The translations under genes and the position numbers were made by a program. The notes beneath the pieces are model-generated. The model worked only from the letters and a program-made list of their open reading frames with translations, searched no databases and was not told where the DNA came from. Positions 24,761 through 37,200 of a DNA stretch of 64,000 bases are shown piece after piece. Position 1 is the first letter of the stretch. The number at the start of each line of letters is the position of its first letter. The stretch lies in assembly GCA_036583965.1 (NCBI GenBank), contig JAZBQD010000021.1, positions 19,878,771 through 19,942,770 on the forward strand, in the 5' to 3' direction. Source of the DNA: Prunella strophiata (Eukaryota; Chordata; Aves; Passeriformes; Prunellidae).

Positions 24761-26531
24761 CCTGCTGTGGCTCCCATGGGACAGTCCTGCGTGCCACCAG
24801 CCCTGCTGTGGCTCCCATGGGACAGTCCTGCGTGCCACCAGCCCTGCTGTGGCTCCCATGGGACAGTCCTGCGTGCCACCAGCCCTGCTGTGGCTCCCAT
24901 GGGACAGTCCTGCGTGCCACCAGCCCTGCTGTGGCTCCCATGGGACAGTCCTGCGTGCCACCAGCCCTGCTGTGGCTCCCATGGGACAGTCCTGCGTGCC
25001 ACCAGCCCTGCTGTGGCTCCCATGGGACAGTCCTGCGTGCCACCAGCCCTGCTGTGGCTCCCATGGGACAGTCCTGCGTGCCACCAGCCCTGCTGTGGCT
25101 CCCATGGGACAGTCCTGCGTGCCACCAGCCCTGCTGTGGCTCCCATGGGACAGTCCTGCGTGCCACCAGCCCTGCTGTGGCTCCCATGGGACAGTCCTGC
25201 GTGCCACCAGCCCTGCTGTGGCTCCCATGGGACAGTCCTGCGTGCCACCAGCCCTGCTGTGGCTCCCATGGGACAGTCCTGCGTGCCACCAGCCCTGCTG
25301 TGGCTCCCATGGGACAGTCCTGCGTGCCACCAGCCCTGCTGTGGCTCCCATGGGACAGTCCTGCGTGCCACCAGCCCTGCTGTGGCTCCCATGGGACAGT
25401 CCTGCGTGCCACCAGCCCTGCTGTGGCTCCCATGGGACAGTCCTGCGTGCCACCAGCCCTGCTGTGGCTCCCATGGGACAGTCCTGCGTGCCACCAGCCC
25501 TGCTGTGGCTCCCATGGGACAGTCCTGGGTGCCACCAGCCCTGCTGTGGCTCCCATGGGACAGTCCTGGGTGCCACCAGCCCTGCTGTGGCTCCCATGGG
25601 ACAGTCCTGCGTGCCACCAGCCCTGCTGTGGCTCCCATGGGACAGTCCTGGGTGCCACCAGCCCTGCTGTGGCTCCCATGGGACAGTCCTGGGTGCCACC
25701 AGCCCTGCTGTGGCTCCCATGGGACAGTCCTGCGTGCCACCAGCCCTGCTGTGGCTCCCATGGGACAGTCCTGGGTGCCACCAGCCCTGCTGTGGCTCCC
25801 ATGGGACAGTCCTGCGTGCCACCAGCCCTGCTGTGGCTCCCATGGGACAGTCCTGGGTGCCACCAGCCCTGCTGTGGCTCCCATGGGACAGTCCTGGGTG
25901 CCACCAGCCCTGCTGTGGCTCCCATGGGACAGTCCTGCGTGCCACCAGCCCTGCTGTGGCTCCCATGGGACAGTCCTGCGTGCCACCAGCCCTGCTGTGG
26001 CTCCCATGGGACAGTCCTGGGTGCCACCAGCCCTGCTGTGGCTCCCATGGGACAGTCCTGCGTGCCACCAGCCCTGCTGTGGCTCCCATGGGACAGTCCT
26101 GGGTGCCACCAGCCCTGCTGTGGCTCCCATGGGACAGTCCTGCGTGCCACCAGCCCTGCTGTGGCTCCCATGGGACAGTCCTGCGTGCCACCAGCCCTGC
26201 TGTGGCTCCCATGGGACAGTCCTGCGTGCCACCAGCCCTGCTGTGGCTCCCATGGGACAGTCCTGCGTGCCACCAGCGCTGCTGTGGCTCCCATGGGACA
26301 GTCCTGCGTGCCACCAGCCCTGCTGTGGCTCCCATGGGACAGTCCTGGGTGCCACCAGCCCTGCTGTGGCTCCCATGGGACAGTCCTGCGTGCCACCAGC
26401 CCTGTTGTGGCTCCCATGGGACAGTCCTGCGTGCCACCAGCCCTGCTGTGGCTCCCATGGGACAGTCCTGCGTGCCACCAGCCCTGCTGTGGCTCCCATG
26501 GGACAGTCCTGCGTGCCACCAGCGCTGCTGT
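24761..26531. repeat. 41-bp minisatellite, 43 full copies plus a partial copy
   Basis: The unit marker CCTGCTGTGG recurs exactly every 41 bp from 24761 to 26483, and a truncated 44th copy ends at the CTGCTGT near 26531. Copies are nearly identical. The main variant is TCCTGCGTGCC (A) versus TCCTGGGTGCC (B): copies 1-18 are all A, the B type first appears at copy 19 and is mixed with A to copy 39, and the last four are A. Rare changes are GCGCTGCTG after copies 37 and 43, and CTGTTGTGG in copy 41. As 41 is not a multiple of three, every frame cycles through the same peptides, giving 640-720-codon open frames on both strands that are not genes. Confidence 0.98.
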
Positions 26532-26639
26532 CCCCGTCCCCATCCCTCTGCCAGCACAGGGAGCAGGATGTTTGTGTCTCCTGGCGCTCGGCACGGCCCC
26601 CCCCCAGCCCTTGCCATGCAAATCCTGCAGCTTTCCAGC

Positions 26640-27060
26640 CACACCGGCGAGCCTTTCCCTCGCAAAAACAAAAAAAGGCTCCTTTATGTGGCTGAAAAGC
26701 CCGACTGTGATAATGTAGCGAGCGCTGGCCTTGGGTATTTTATCTTGGCAAGGAGCCTTTGCAAATTTAAACAGCAGCGAGCGGGCTCTGGAGTTGTGGC
26801 TGGCTGAGGCATAAGTGGGGCATTGTTTTCCCAGCAGAGCCCTTTGTGCCAAAGGGCCGCGTGTGAGCTTTGGCCGCGGGGCCGGCACGCTCGGCTCCGA
26901 CCCCGCCGGCCCCGGATCCCTTTCACCCGGCAGGGTGTGAAACTGGGGAGGAATTCAGGCCTGGCAGCTCGACACAGAGAGGGCAGCGCTGCTGCATCCC
27001 CGGAGCTGCCCCTCTCTATCCTGAATATTGTCATTAATGCAGCCCTGGGGCGCTGGGTGC
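26640..27060. other. Candidate conserved regulatory patch upstream of ZNF469
   Basis: Non-repetitive sequence with GACTGTGATAATGTAGCGAG, GGGTATTTTATCTTGGCAAG, a GCAAATTTAAAC core and, near 27020, GAATATTGTCATTAATGC. Two GATA-type sites lie 35 bp apart. A non-coding 5' exon or promoter of ZNF469 could lie here, but none can be located with certainty. Confidence 0.25.
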
Positions 27061-28078
27061 TCAGCCCCACAGATTCCAGGTGGGAATGGACAGGTGAGGT
27101 CCTGGAGAGATGCAGGGTGCTCCCCTTTTCCTGGAAAATCTTCTGTGCTCAGGTCACTCCAGGGCAGGATGGGTGAAGCCGGTGGGGTTGGGATCTGTGG
27201 GAATTACACCCAGAAGGAGAGGAATAAACTGAATTTCCTGCTCCTCACCCCCTCCTGGCAGTGCCGTGCCTTGACCCACTGCAGCAGACAGTAAAGAAAC
27301 ATTTCCAGTGAGGGAGGAGAAAAAAAACCCTCACTGTTTCCAGCAGACTTCTCTTTAAAAAAAAGACTCTTTAGAGCAAAACTTTACCCTTCTTTTTATT
27401 AAAACCTTCTTCATATAAAATCCTGGTGGCGCCTTTTAAAAGGCTGCTCTTGACTTGTGCTCCGTGTCCAACGCCCCGAGGTCTGGGTTGTAAAATCAGC
27501 TGGGAAATTCGGGACTCAGCTTTTCTGCTTTTGCCTCCTTAATAACATCTAAAATTTCCAGGGCAATTCGCAGGGAGGGACGGTGAAGTCCTTTCTGCAG
27601 GGATTTCAGAGCCATTTCAGGGGCAGCTCCGAGGGGAAAGTGGTGGAGCAAAAACCTTCCCCTTCATCTTGCCTGCAGCAGCGGGGACCTGGGGACACGG
27701 GAGCATGAGGACACAGGCACACGGGGACACGGGCACACGGGGACATGGGGACAGAGAGCCCTTCCCAGGGTGCCTCTCCCAGCCCATCCCGACAGCCCTT
27801 CCCACTAATCCGTAGGTGGAGCTCTTCTGTCATCTTTTTCTGCTTATGTTGCTAAGAAGTAACCCAGAAATAGCTTTCCCGGGAGGAAAAAAAGTGCTTC
27901 CTCAGCAGCTTTTGCCAGAGGTGAACTGCTCTGAGCATCCTTTGAAGAGCCCGAAGCTGCAGGGCTTCACCCGGGGGGGGTTGCCGTGCCCCCTCCTCCA
28001 ACCGCAGTCCAAGAAAAGGGGCCAAAATCTCTCCCGTGCCTCCTCTGGCCCCTTCCCTGACTGACATCCAGCCTTCCC
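27061..28078. other. Region upstream of the ZNF469 coding exon, no coding sequence
   Basis: No coding region. It contains a hairpin with stem CAGTGAGGG (27306-27314) and CCCTCACTG (27328-27336), an AT-rich segment at 27340-27430, and a small GGACACGGG/CACACGGGG repeat at 27690-27752. It is most simply an intron or upstream flank of ZNF469. Confidence 0.4.
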
Positions 28079-28289
28079 CTCTTCTCTCCTGTTCGCTGCA
28101 GGTCTGAAGGATGCGGCAGAGCCCCGCCGGCCCTCGGGACCCGCCCGCAGCCCGGCCCCGGGGCGCTGCTGCCCCTCTGCCCGCGCCGGTGCCCATGGGC
28201 GGGTGGGGACCATGCCCGTGACGGGGGCACGGCAGCTCGCAGCGGGACGGGACAGCGGGGCTCTGTAGCCTTGTGCCCTCCTCGGTATC
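28079..28289 (+). other. ZNF469: Putative splice acceptor and 5' UTR of ZNF469
   Basis: A pyrimidine-rich run, CTTCTCTCCTGTTCGCTGCAG, with AG at 28100-28101, fits a 3' splice site. The following 188 bases up to the ATG are GC-rich and contain an in-frame TAG at 28266, so they would be 5' UTR. In vertebrates the coding block is preceded by at least one non-coding exon; no such exon is identified here. Confidence 0.45.
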
Positions 28290-31200
28290 ATGACTGGAGA
28301 GACCCAGCATGTTTACACCATCGGCGATACTGAGGCCGGCCCCAAAGAGCCCGACAAGGACTTGGGCTGTGAAGGCTGCGGGGACAAGGATGGGAGGGCG
28401 CAGGGCGGGGAGGGGACATCCCCCTTCCCCGGCCCCAAGGACAAGGAGCCCCACAGCCAGCGGGAAGCCGTGATCCGGCCGCAGCAGGCGGGGAAGATCG
28501 ACTTCAAATCCCTCCAGTGCAAGCCCAAGTTCGGCAATGACAGCACCTGGGGAGAGGTCAAGGGCAGCCCGCTGTCCCCGGCGGGGAAGGGGCGAGCCCG
28601 GGAGCGCAGCCGGCGCTCGGGGAAGGGCGAGCGGGGCCAGCAGCAGCTCTACCGGCTCAGCATCGCCGGCACCCGGCCCAGCCCCACCATCGGCATCGCC
28701 TACCCGCAGCAGAAGGTGACGCCCCCGAAGAAGCCGGAGGTGACCCCCGCGGCCGGCAGCTACCGCTTCCACGTGCCCGGCATCGCGCAGCGCGACGCCG
28801 AGCTCCGGCCGGACGGAATCGCCTTCGGCCGCTGCTTCCCCGACGCCGCCGGCGGCCGGACCTCCGCCAGTTATACCTCACAGCCCCCCCTCGGCCCCAA
28901 GGGGCAGCCCCCCGCCGCCGGCATCCCCCTCAAGAGCCCCGGCACCCATGGGCAGCTACATTATTTAGAGTTCCAGGCAAACCGGGCCGAGCCCTGGCCT
29001 TCCCCGGAGAAGAGCTTTGCCGGTGCTACCTACGGGATCTCGGTGCAGAAGCCCAGCTCTTTCTCCGAGGGTGGCAAAGGCGCCGTGCACGGCCTGGGGG
29101 CTCTGCCGTGCCAGTTCCCCTTCCAGCTGCTGCACGAGGCGGGCAAGGAGCCGTTCCGCAGCAGCGCGGCCGCCCAGGAGTACCTGGACGTGGGAATCGC
29201 CGCCGCCCCCGCTGGCCCCCGGAGCCTTCGCCTTCCACTCGTCCCCCAGAGAGTGGCCGGAGGAGCCGCTGGGCGGGGGCTCCTACGAGAGCGTGTCCCC
29301 CGAGGGGAGGCTGTACGGGCTGCCCGTGGCCCCGCCGCCACCGCCGCCCTTCGTGCACCCGCCGCCGCCGCCGGCCCTGCACCACGGCCCCGTGCCCTGC
29401 TGCAAGGGCAGGGCCGAGCATCCCGCCGACCCCACTGGTGCTCTCCCGTCGTCTGGTGCTATCGACCAAAACCCAAGCACTTTCCAAGAAAACCAAGCTG
29501 TTTTTCCGTCTAGTTTACACTCGCCTGCCATGCCAAAGCCGGTGGGGAAGAGGCAAGCCTCGGCCAAGGAGGGCGTCCCCGGCCCGCGGCTGCTGGTGCC
29601 GAGCAGCCCCCTGAGAAGGACCGTGCCAGCAAACTCCCTGTCCCAAGTGCACTTTCAGAGCAAGGCCTATTGCAGCTCCCCCGCGGGCAGCGGCGGCGCG
29701 GGAGCCGTTCCCACTGCGGCACCCACCCACCCCAGGCTTGTGCAAGCTTGGGAAGGTGCCACGAAGGCGTTTTCTCCCATGGACCAGAATTCAGCACCTT
29801 ATTCAAACCCTGTTGGAAACCAGTTCTCATTCGAGTGCCAGTCTGGCCCCGAGCAGAGGCAGCACAGGCAGAAAAATGCCAGGCTGCCTTGGCAGCAGAT
29901 GCACCTCCCTTCTGCAATGCCCGGTGCCAACAGGCTGGAGCTGTCGAGACACATCAGCAGCCAGAAGCTCCCCTTCCCCCTGGGCACGTCGGACTGGCAG
30001 GGCAGTGGGAAAGCCCAGAAAGGGCCCCCCATAAGCAATTCTCCAGGGTATCACAGCAAAAAGCTGTTATCAGGAGAGAGCCTGCAGAGGGGAGATCCCA
30101 GCGTGACGGGAGCTTTCTCCTTTGACAGTGGGAAGGAACCAGGGTCTCCTGCCTGTGACTCAAGAAGCAAAGCCCTGTTCTACACTATGGCTCAAGCAGC
30201 TCCTCCTCCTCCTCCCTCAAGGAGCTCCTCGGGCTCGGGGCTGGTCCTGCCACCATCAGCCTTGGCAGCTGCCTCCCCTTGTGAGTCCCCACTGCCGTCC
30301 CCTGTCCCCAATCCCACGTGTAGCAGCACCTGCTCATCGCTGTCCCCCATGTCCAGCAGCCCTCTCAACTTGGAGGAGAGCCAGATGTCCGGAGCGCTGA
30401 CCCCCTCGCCCTTCTTCCAGCACCCCTGCCATGCCAAGGATGCCAACAAAGCCTTCCACCCCTCCGAGGTTCTGAGTCCCAGCTCACTTCATTACCACCC
30501 CCCGGACTCTGTCAAGTCCTTCAGCTTCCCCGTGGATGCTCTGAAAGAGGACAGCCTCCTGAAATGTGCCCCGGGCAGCCCGTTCCACAAGCCCGGCGGG
30601 GAGGTGGCCAAAGGATGCTCGGACGGGCTGGACGGGGAGCAGCCTCCCCCACCATACTCCTCCCATCACCTGCTGGCCACCTCCCTGAGCAGTGCCAGCC
30701 TGGACCAGCTGGACGTGCTGCTGACCTGCAGACAGTGTGACCAGAACTACAGCAACCTGTCCTCCTTCCTGCAGCACCGCCAGTTCTGCGCCTCCCACCC
30801 CGCTGCCCAGGCAGAGCCCAAGGACGCTCCCCGGGCAGCCGAGGGGAGGAAGGCTCTCCCACCAGAGCCTCCCAAACCCCCCGGCCTGGCGCTCTCCCCA
30901 GACCCCCAGGGACATCTGTTGGCGTTAAACAAAAGCGACGACTTCTTGCTGGACGGGGAAGGCAAAAGCGAGGGCAAGGAGGATGCTCTGAAGGGCGGCC
31001 TCTTCCACGGGCTGGCCACCAGCTCCCTCCCGCTCAGCGCCTCCGACCTGGACATTGATGATGCCAAGCTGGACAGCCTGATCACCGAGGCCCTCAACGG
31101 CCTGGGATACCAGTCAGACAACCCAGAGATTGACAGCAGCTTCATCGATGTGTTCGCTGATGAGGAGCTGCCAGGCGTGAAGGCGGCTGGTGGGGGCATG

Positions 31201-34200
31201 GCCCACAAGGCCAAGGAAGGCCTGGCCTCGGAGAGCAAATCCAAGCAGGCAGCGGAGGAGAAGGCAGCAGGAGAGGCCAAGGCTGGCTGTTTTTGTGAAG
31301 ATGGCCACCCAGGTGCAGAGCAGGTGAAGAGAGGGGCAGGGAAGAGGCACCTTCACAAAGGGAGGGTGGCACGGAGGGTGGCACCGCAGGAGCCGGATCC
31401 CACGACAGAGGGAGCAGAGAGGACAGCCAGGCTGAGGGCAGGCAGGAAGAACAGCATCCCACCAGCCAGCACCTCCAGCCAAAAGCACCCCAGGAAACTC
31501 AGCCAAGACCCTCCCATGAAGGGCGAGGTGGGGCCAGGCATCACCACCAAGAGCTCCAGGCCACCGCGGTTCTCCATGAAGGACGTGAAGAAGCGGAAAC
31601 CCCGAAGCGGGACGTGGAGCAAGGAGCTCATCCACAAGATCGTGCAGCAGAAGAACAAGCTCCACAAGCTGCAGGTGAAGAGCAGCAAGCAGGCCCAGTT
31701 GCCCCAGGCCACCGAGAGGCCGCTGGCAGCCACCAAGGAGGGCGGGCTGAGGGAATACGACTACGTGTCCGACTCGGATGAGGAGGGGGCAGAGTGCAGC
31801 AAGCCCCGGGGCAGGAAAAAGCGTGGCAGGGGATTCATGGGGAGGAGCAAGTACAGCTTCAGCAGGAAACGCCTGGGCAGAAGTGAGAGAGCCAGAGAGA
31901 AAGACCCAGCCTGGAGCTACAGCCAGAAAAGGGACAGTCAGAAAAGGGAGGCACAGGAGGACGGGGATGTCCCGAGTCAGGAGGATGCTGAGAAAGAGGA
32001 TTGTGCTGCCAGAGCCCAAAGGAGGAGCAGCCACTCATCTGCTGGCAGCAACCACAGTGTGCCCAGAGAGATGGGCACGAGCCCACCCTGTGCTGATGGG
32101 GCTGGTGACAAGGGTGGCACCCAGAGGAGGAGGCGCTCAGGCAGCCCAGCCCGTGTGCCAAGGACTCCCCTCAGCCCTCCCCAGCACTGCAGCCCAAAGA
32201 CGAGCCAGGAGAGCAAAGAGGACATTCCCAGGGGGAGCAGGAGGTTTGGCTCAGCCAAACCTTTGCTGGCAGGCTCCAGGACACGGCCGAGTACTGAACC
32301 AGATGTTGCTGCCCTGGACTGTGCAAAGGAGGAGCTGTCACCACAGCCCCAGGAAAGGCAAGTGCCCAACACGGCCACCCCAGGCAGGAGCCCTGCCAGC
32401 TTCTCCTCTAAGGAGGGGATGGAAGAGCCCAGAGGAGCAGCAAAGCTCCCGGGTGAGGCAGGAGAGCCCACTCTGCAGGCTCAGGGCTCTCCTGAGCTCA
32501 CTGTGGACCACCAGAGGCACCAGTTTGCCCCTTTCCCAAGTGAAGGGCTGAAATACCACACGGAGGAGGTGACTGCTCCACCCCACAGCAGTAACAAATC
32601 GAGTCCTGGCCGTGGGAGTGCCACCTGCTCAGAAGCAGGAATCAAATTCACGAAGGGCCAGGGGCTCTGTGACAGTCAGAAGGATTATCCCACACCAGCT
32701 CCCACCTTCGGGGGGGATGCAGTGGGAATGATGCTCGCTGCCAAGACACCCGATCCATATGTCAGCAGTGACAACACATTTTTTGACCCCAAAGGCCTTC
32801 CCAGTCACTACGAGGACAACCTCTTCCCAAAGCCCGCAGCCCTGGGCTCCTCCCACATGGATGACATGTACCTGTGCCGGGATGACATCAGCGCCAGCTC
32901 CTTCGAGCAGAAACACTCCAGCATCTCCCCTTTTGCCACGGAGATGCCGCAGGGCAAAGTGTCCTCCCCTCTCAGCTTTGACTCCTCGTCGATATTTGGC
33001 GAGCTGCCCGTGTCTGAGTTTGATCCCTACGAGAGCAAGGATGGATTTGGGACAACATTCCCGTGTCCCGGGAGTGCCCCCCGCAAGCCGCTGCCCTTCG
33101 AGCAGCCCTACCCACCCTTCCTGCCGGAGAAGGACTGGCCCCTCATGGAGGAGGTGGCTCCCATGCTGCCCGAGGACATGACTCAGTTCCACAGCCTCTC
33201 CGTGGAGAAGCCACCAGCCAAGAAGTTCCCCGAGGAAGGAGCTGTCCCCAGCAGCCAGCTCTCCCTGCCGCTGCCGGACAGGATCGCGGATTACAACGTG
33301 ACTTTCATGAGCAACATTTCAGATGACGAGCTGGAGATCAAGCGCTTGGTCACGGAGCTGGAAAGCCAACTGCAAACCAGCAAGCTGGACTCCGAGGTGC
33401 CCGTCACCCTCCAGAAATCCGAGCCAAACGTGGCTGTCCACCTGCGAGCACAGGGGGCCGAGCAGTTCCCAGTGCTGCCGGCAGAGCCAGAGGCAGGCCA
33501 GGAGAAAGGGCTGTTTTTGGCAGGAGAGCTGGGCAGATCGAGCCTCTGTGCTGGGGAGAGGCTGGCAGGGGAGAAGCCAGACATGGTGACTGCCCATGAG
33601 GACTACGAGAGACCCAGGGAGGCCTGGCCGTGCCCACTGGAGCTGGGCTCACTGGAGACTGGGATGGGCATCCCAGCCCCGCTGGCCACAAACCATTTCT
33701 GCTCCAAAGACAGCAGTGAGCAGCTCCAGGGAGCTGTGGCCACCGAGGAAAGGGACCTCAGGAAGATGGAAAATGGGTCTTCTTCCAAAAGTCTGCCTGG
33801 CTCAAGCACAACTGACCAAACAGAGGCTCCCATCTACACCGGCCCCATGACAAAAAGCCCTCCTGTTGTCACCCACTCCGTGTTCCCTGAGACCATGGGT
33901 GGAGCAGAAGTAACCAAAGACCCCCTGCCATCCCTGCCATGCCAGTGCAGTGATCCTGCAGAGCTGGAGAAGTTTGATGGCCATCTTCCAAACCCTAAAC
34001 CCCAATTTGGCTTCCAGCAGGGTCCTGCCCCAGCCTTGAATCTTGCCCTTTCACCTCATGTCAAAGAGGTCCCAGATACAGAAGAAAAACCCTTAAGCAG
34101 GACTGAGCCCCCCAAAGCAGTGAAAAATGCTGTGGATCTCAAAGGGGGTGGTGGTGGGCCTGGGCTGGTGGAGGAAACAGAGGAGAGGAGGAGTCCCAAC

Positions 34201-37200
34201 ACCTATCAAAGCCCTGGACCCAGTGACAAAGCCAGCAAGCCCAAAGTACTGCTGTTTGAGATGCTGAGTGTGCCCAAGGACAGCGACCACCCTTCCCAGG
34301 AGATGATGGGGGCATCCCAGGAGACCTCTGCCAACCCTCTGCAGCAGCTCCAGCTCTTTGTTGCCCGGACAGTGAAGAACAACGAGGAGGAGCTGTTGAT
34401 GCCCTGCTTCCCTGGGCTGCTGGCTCCCAGCCACCCCTCTGCCACCACCACCCACAGTCCAGTCAGAGCACCAGGAGCAGAGAGGTGGTGCCTCGGAAGG
34501 AGAAGATCAGACCCAAGGGGAAGGGGATCTCCCCACTGGAAGCAGCACTGGAAATATCTCTGCTGCAGGGAAAGAGGTGCTTTCTCCCAGTGGATGTGAG
34601 CAGCTGGGGTCGTTGGATGCAGAGGGCTCTTACCGTGCAAAACAATCCACGGCGGCAAAGCCGGAGCTGCAAAATAATGTAACAGAGCTGCAGCACTTAG
34701 CAAATGAAGCCCCAGAGCTGAGGGACATTAATATCCCTGCAGATGGTGTTTCCCAGGAGCGTAATGACCTCTCACCACCCAACAGCACCGCCGTGACCTC
34801 GCTGCCAGGGCAGGGGAGGAAAGCTGATCAGCTCAGGGAAGAGCAGGAGGGAGATAACAACACAACGACCTTGGCATTTAGGAAACATGAGCAATCCCAC
34901 CCCAGCCGTGGTTTGCTCGAGGAGGAAACGCTGGGCACAGAAGAGGGAGAGAGGCTGGAAAGGAGTTGGGTGGGGAAGGGGGCACAGCACCCAGGACAGT
35001 GCCCCCCTGAGTCCTGTCAGCCTCCTTGGTCCCTCTGAGAGGGATCTCCACCAGGATCACACTTCGGGGACGGAGATAAAAGCCAGCACAGTCAGTGCAG
35101 ATGTTCCCAGAGAAGGGAATGGCAAGTTGTCCCTCAATGGCTGTGATTACACAGGCAAATCTCCAGCCAGCCTGCTCTCACCAGCCTAAATATGCCAACC
35201 TCAAATGCTTGCAGAGCAGTGGGGCCGAGGGGGGAGAGGTGCCCAACTTTGGCACTCAGCTCTCGGATGAGAAGAAATACAGCTCCTCCCTGCCTGCAAC
35301 ACCAAGTTCAGTTTGTCACAAAGAGTTGTCCTCCCGAGGCCAGCAGCCATCACATCCATCACACCATGAGCCCAGCAGAGCCAGGGACATGGGAAAGGGC
35401 ACCCACCTTCCCTCCCTCACTGCATCACTGCAGGGCTGTGCCGATGGAAGCGGCTGAGGAGCATCCTCATCACCTCCCTGATGGTGTTTTGGGTAGCTAT
35501 GAATCACCTGGAAGAGAGGGGACAGTGAGACCCTGCACTCTGCTGCATGGTGATGGTCTGGTGGGTTCTGCCTTCGAGATGGGTGGTCCTCAGGAGCCTC
35601 CTGGGAAAGACTGTTACTCCTCCCTGCCCACCACCTTTCCACCAAAAGGGTGTCGGGAAAGAGGTCCCCAAAAACACCAGTGCTGTGCTGCCAAATTTGA
35701 AAGAAAACCAAGGATGTGCCATCACAGACACAGTTGTTAATTCCACCCCTCCAGAAACCCAGGATTATCCAACCCAGCCCGCAGAGGATCTTCTGTCCAT
35801 GGAAGAAAGGGAGGTCAACCTGAACCAAGAGAACAAGCTTGAAAACTGCTCCCTTGTCAGGAATAAGCATCAAAGTGAACCAGAGGCTTTGTGCAATGGT
35901 TTTGCTGTTCAGGACACGTCAGCTGCCATCAGCAGAGGTCTTACAAGGACTGGAGATCTTGGTCCTGATGAATTAAATGGCCATGAGTTTTCAGGGGCAG
36001 CAGAGGTGAGACTTGGTCTTTCCAAAACCCCAGAGAGTGAAGGAAATAATTTAAAAGGGGAGAATTCCAAAAGCCATGGGGCTGCAGAAGCTGGGGGTTG
36101 TGTCTTAAACAGCATGGGCCAAGGAGAGGACTGCACACCCAGCAGTACTCCAGACCCACCCCAAAATGAGCTCCACAAAGGAAGAAAGCCCAGTGGGCTC
36201 CCCGTGACCTGTGACATTTGTTCAGCCACTTTCCGCTCCAAGCCCGGCCTCACCAGGCACAAAGCTGTCAAGCACCAGGTGAAGAATGGTGGTTTGCCAA
36301 GCAAGACTCCCTAGGTCCCCTCTGATTCCTGCACACAAGACATCAAAAGCAGCCCAAAAGGTGCCCAGGAGGAGCCTGAAGGCATCAGTCAAAGACAAAA
36401 TCTGCAGCTCACAGGTGCCAACCTCCACCATTGAACGCATTTCCAAGAAAATACTCCCAGAGCTGGAGAAAGAGCCCAGCACGCAGATGCAGGAGGTGGT
36501 CAGCAGAGTGCTCAGCGACCTCAGCGTGATCTCCTTGGAGATGTCCCAGGAGCTGCACCAGACACGTGTCCTGCAGAGGGAGGTGAAGGCAAAGGGACCC
36601 CGCCCGGAGATGAGGGGATCGGGAGAGGCAGCGTCTGGGAAGCTGGATTCGGGATGGCAGGTCAGGAAAGGAGAAAAGGGCAGGAGGAGCCAAAGCAAAG
36701 ATCTTGGTGAGGAGAACAGCAGGTCTGAGAAGCAGCTCAACAGGAAAGTGAGGCGAAGGAAAGCGAAGGTGCTTCCCAGCAGGAATGAGCCCGATGGTCC
36801 CTGTGAGCTGGAGAAGAGCACAGGTCCTGCTGCCCTCAGCTCCAGCCTGCCCAGGATCATGGAGGGCTTGCATGAGCCAGAGGGTTGCATCTCCACAGAG
36901 GAGAAAAACAGGACCAGCACAGCCCAGCCCTCTCAAAAAGCCAAAGAGTCATCTTGTGCTGCTGAGCTTGATGGAAGACCTGGGCAGCAGGATGGGGTCT
37001 CTAAAGGAGATGGGCAGCAAGGAGACAGCCATGGCCACGGTCACCTGTCCTGGAGAGGTGGAAGATCCAGATGCAGTGGAAGACAGGCAGGCTTGCAAAA
37101 AATGGATCAGCGGGTTTGTGGAGCAAGTGGAGAAGGGATGGGGCAAGGTGGGCACAGAGCAGCATCGTGGTGCTGATGGCACAGAGGACACAAATGCTGG

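Noticed and set aside
24761..26531. Regular direct repeats that could suggest a CRISPR array
   Set aside because: The repeats are head to tail with no unique spacers, in vertebrate DNA. It is a minisatellite.
24511..26888. Open frames of 640-720 codons on both strands in several frames
   Set aside because: They are created by the 41-bp minisatellite. The unit length is not a multiple of three and lacks stops, so all frames cycle through the same peptides.
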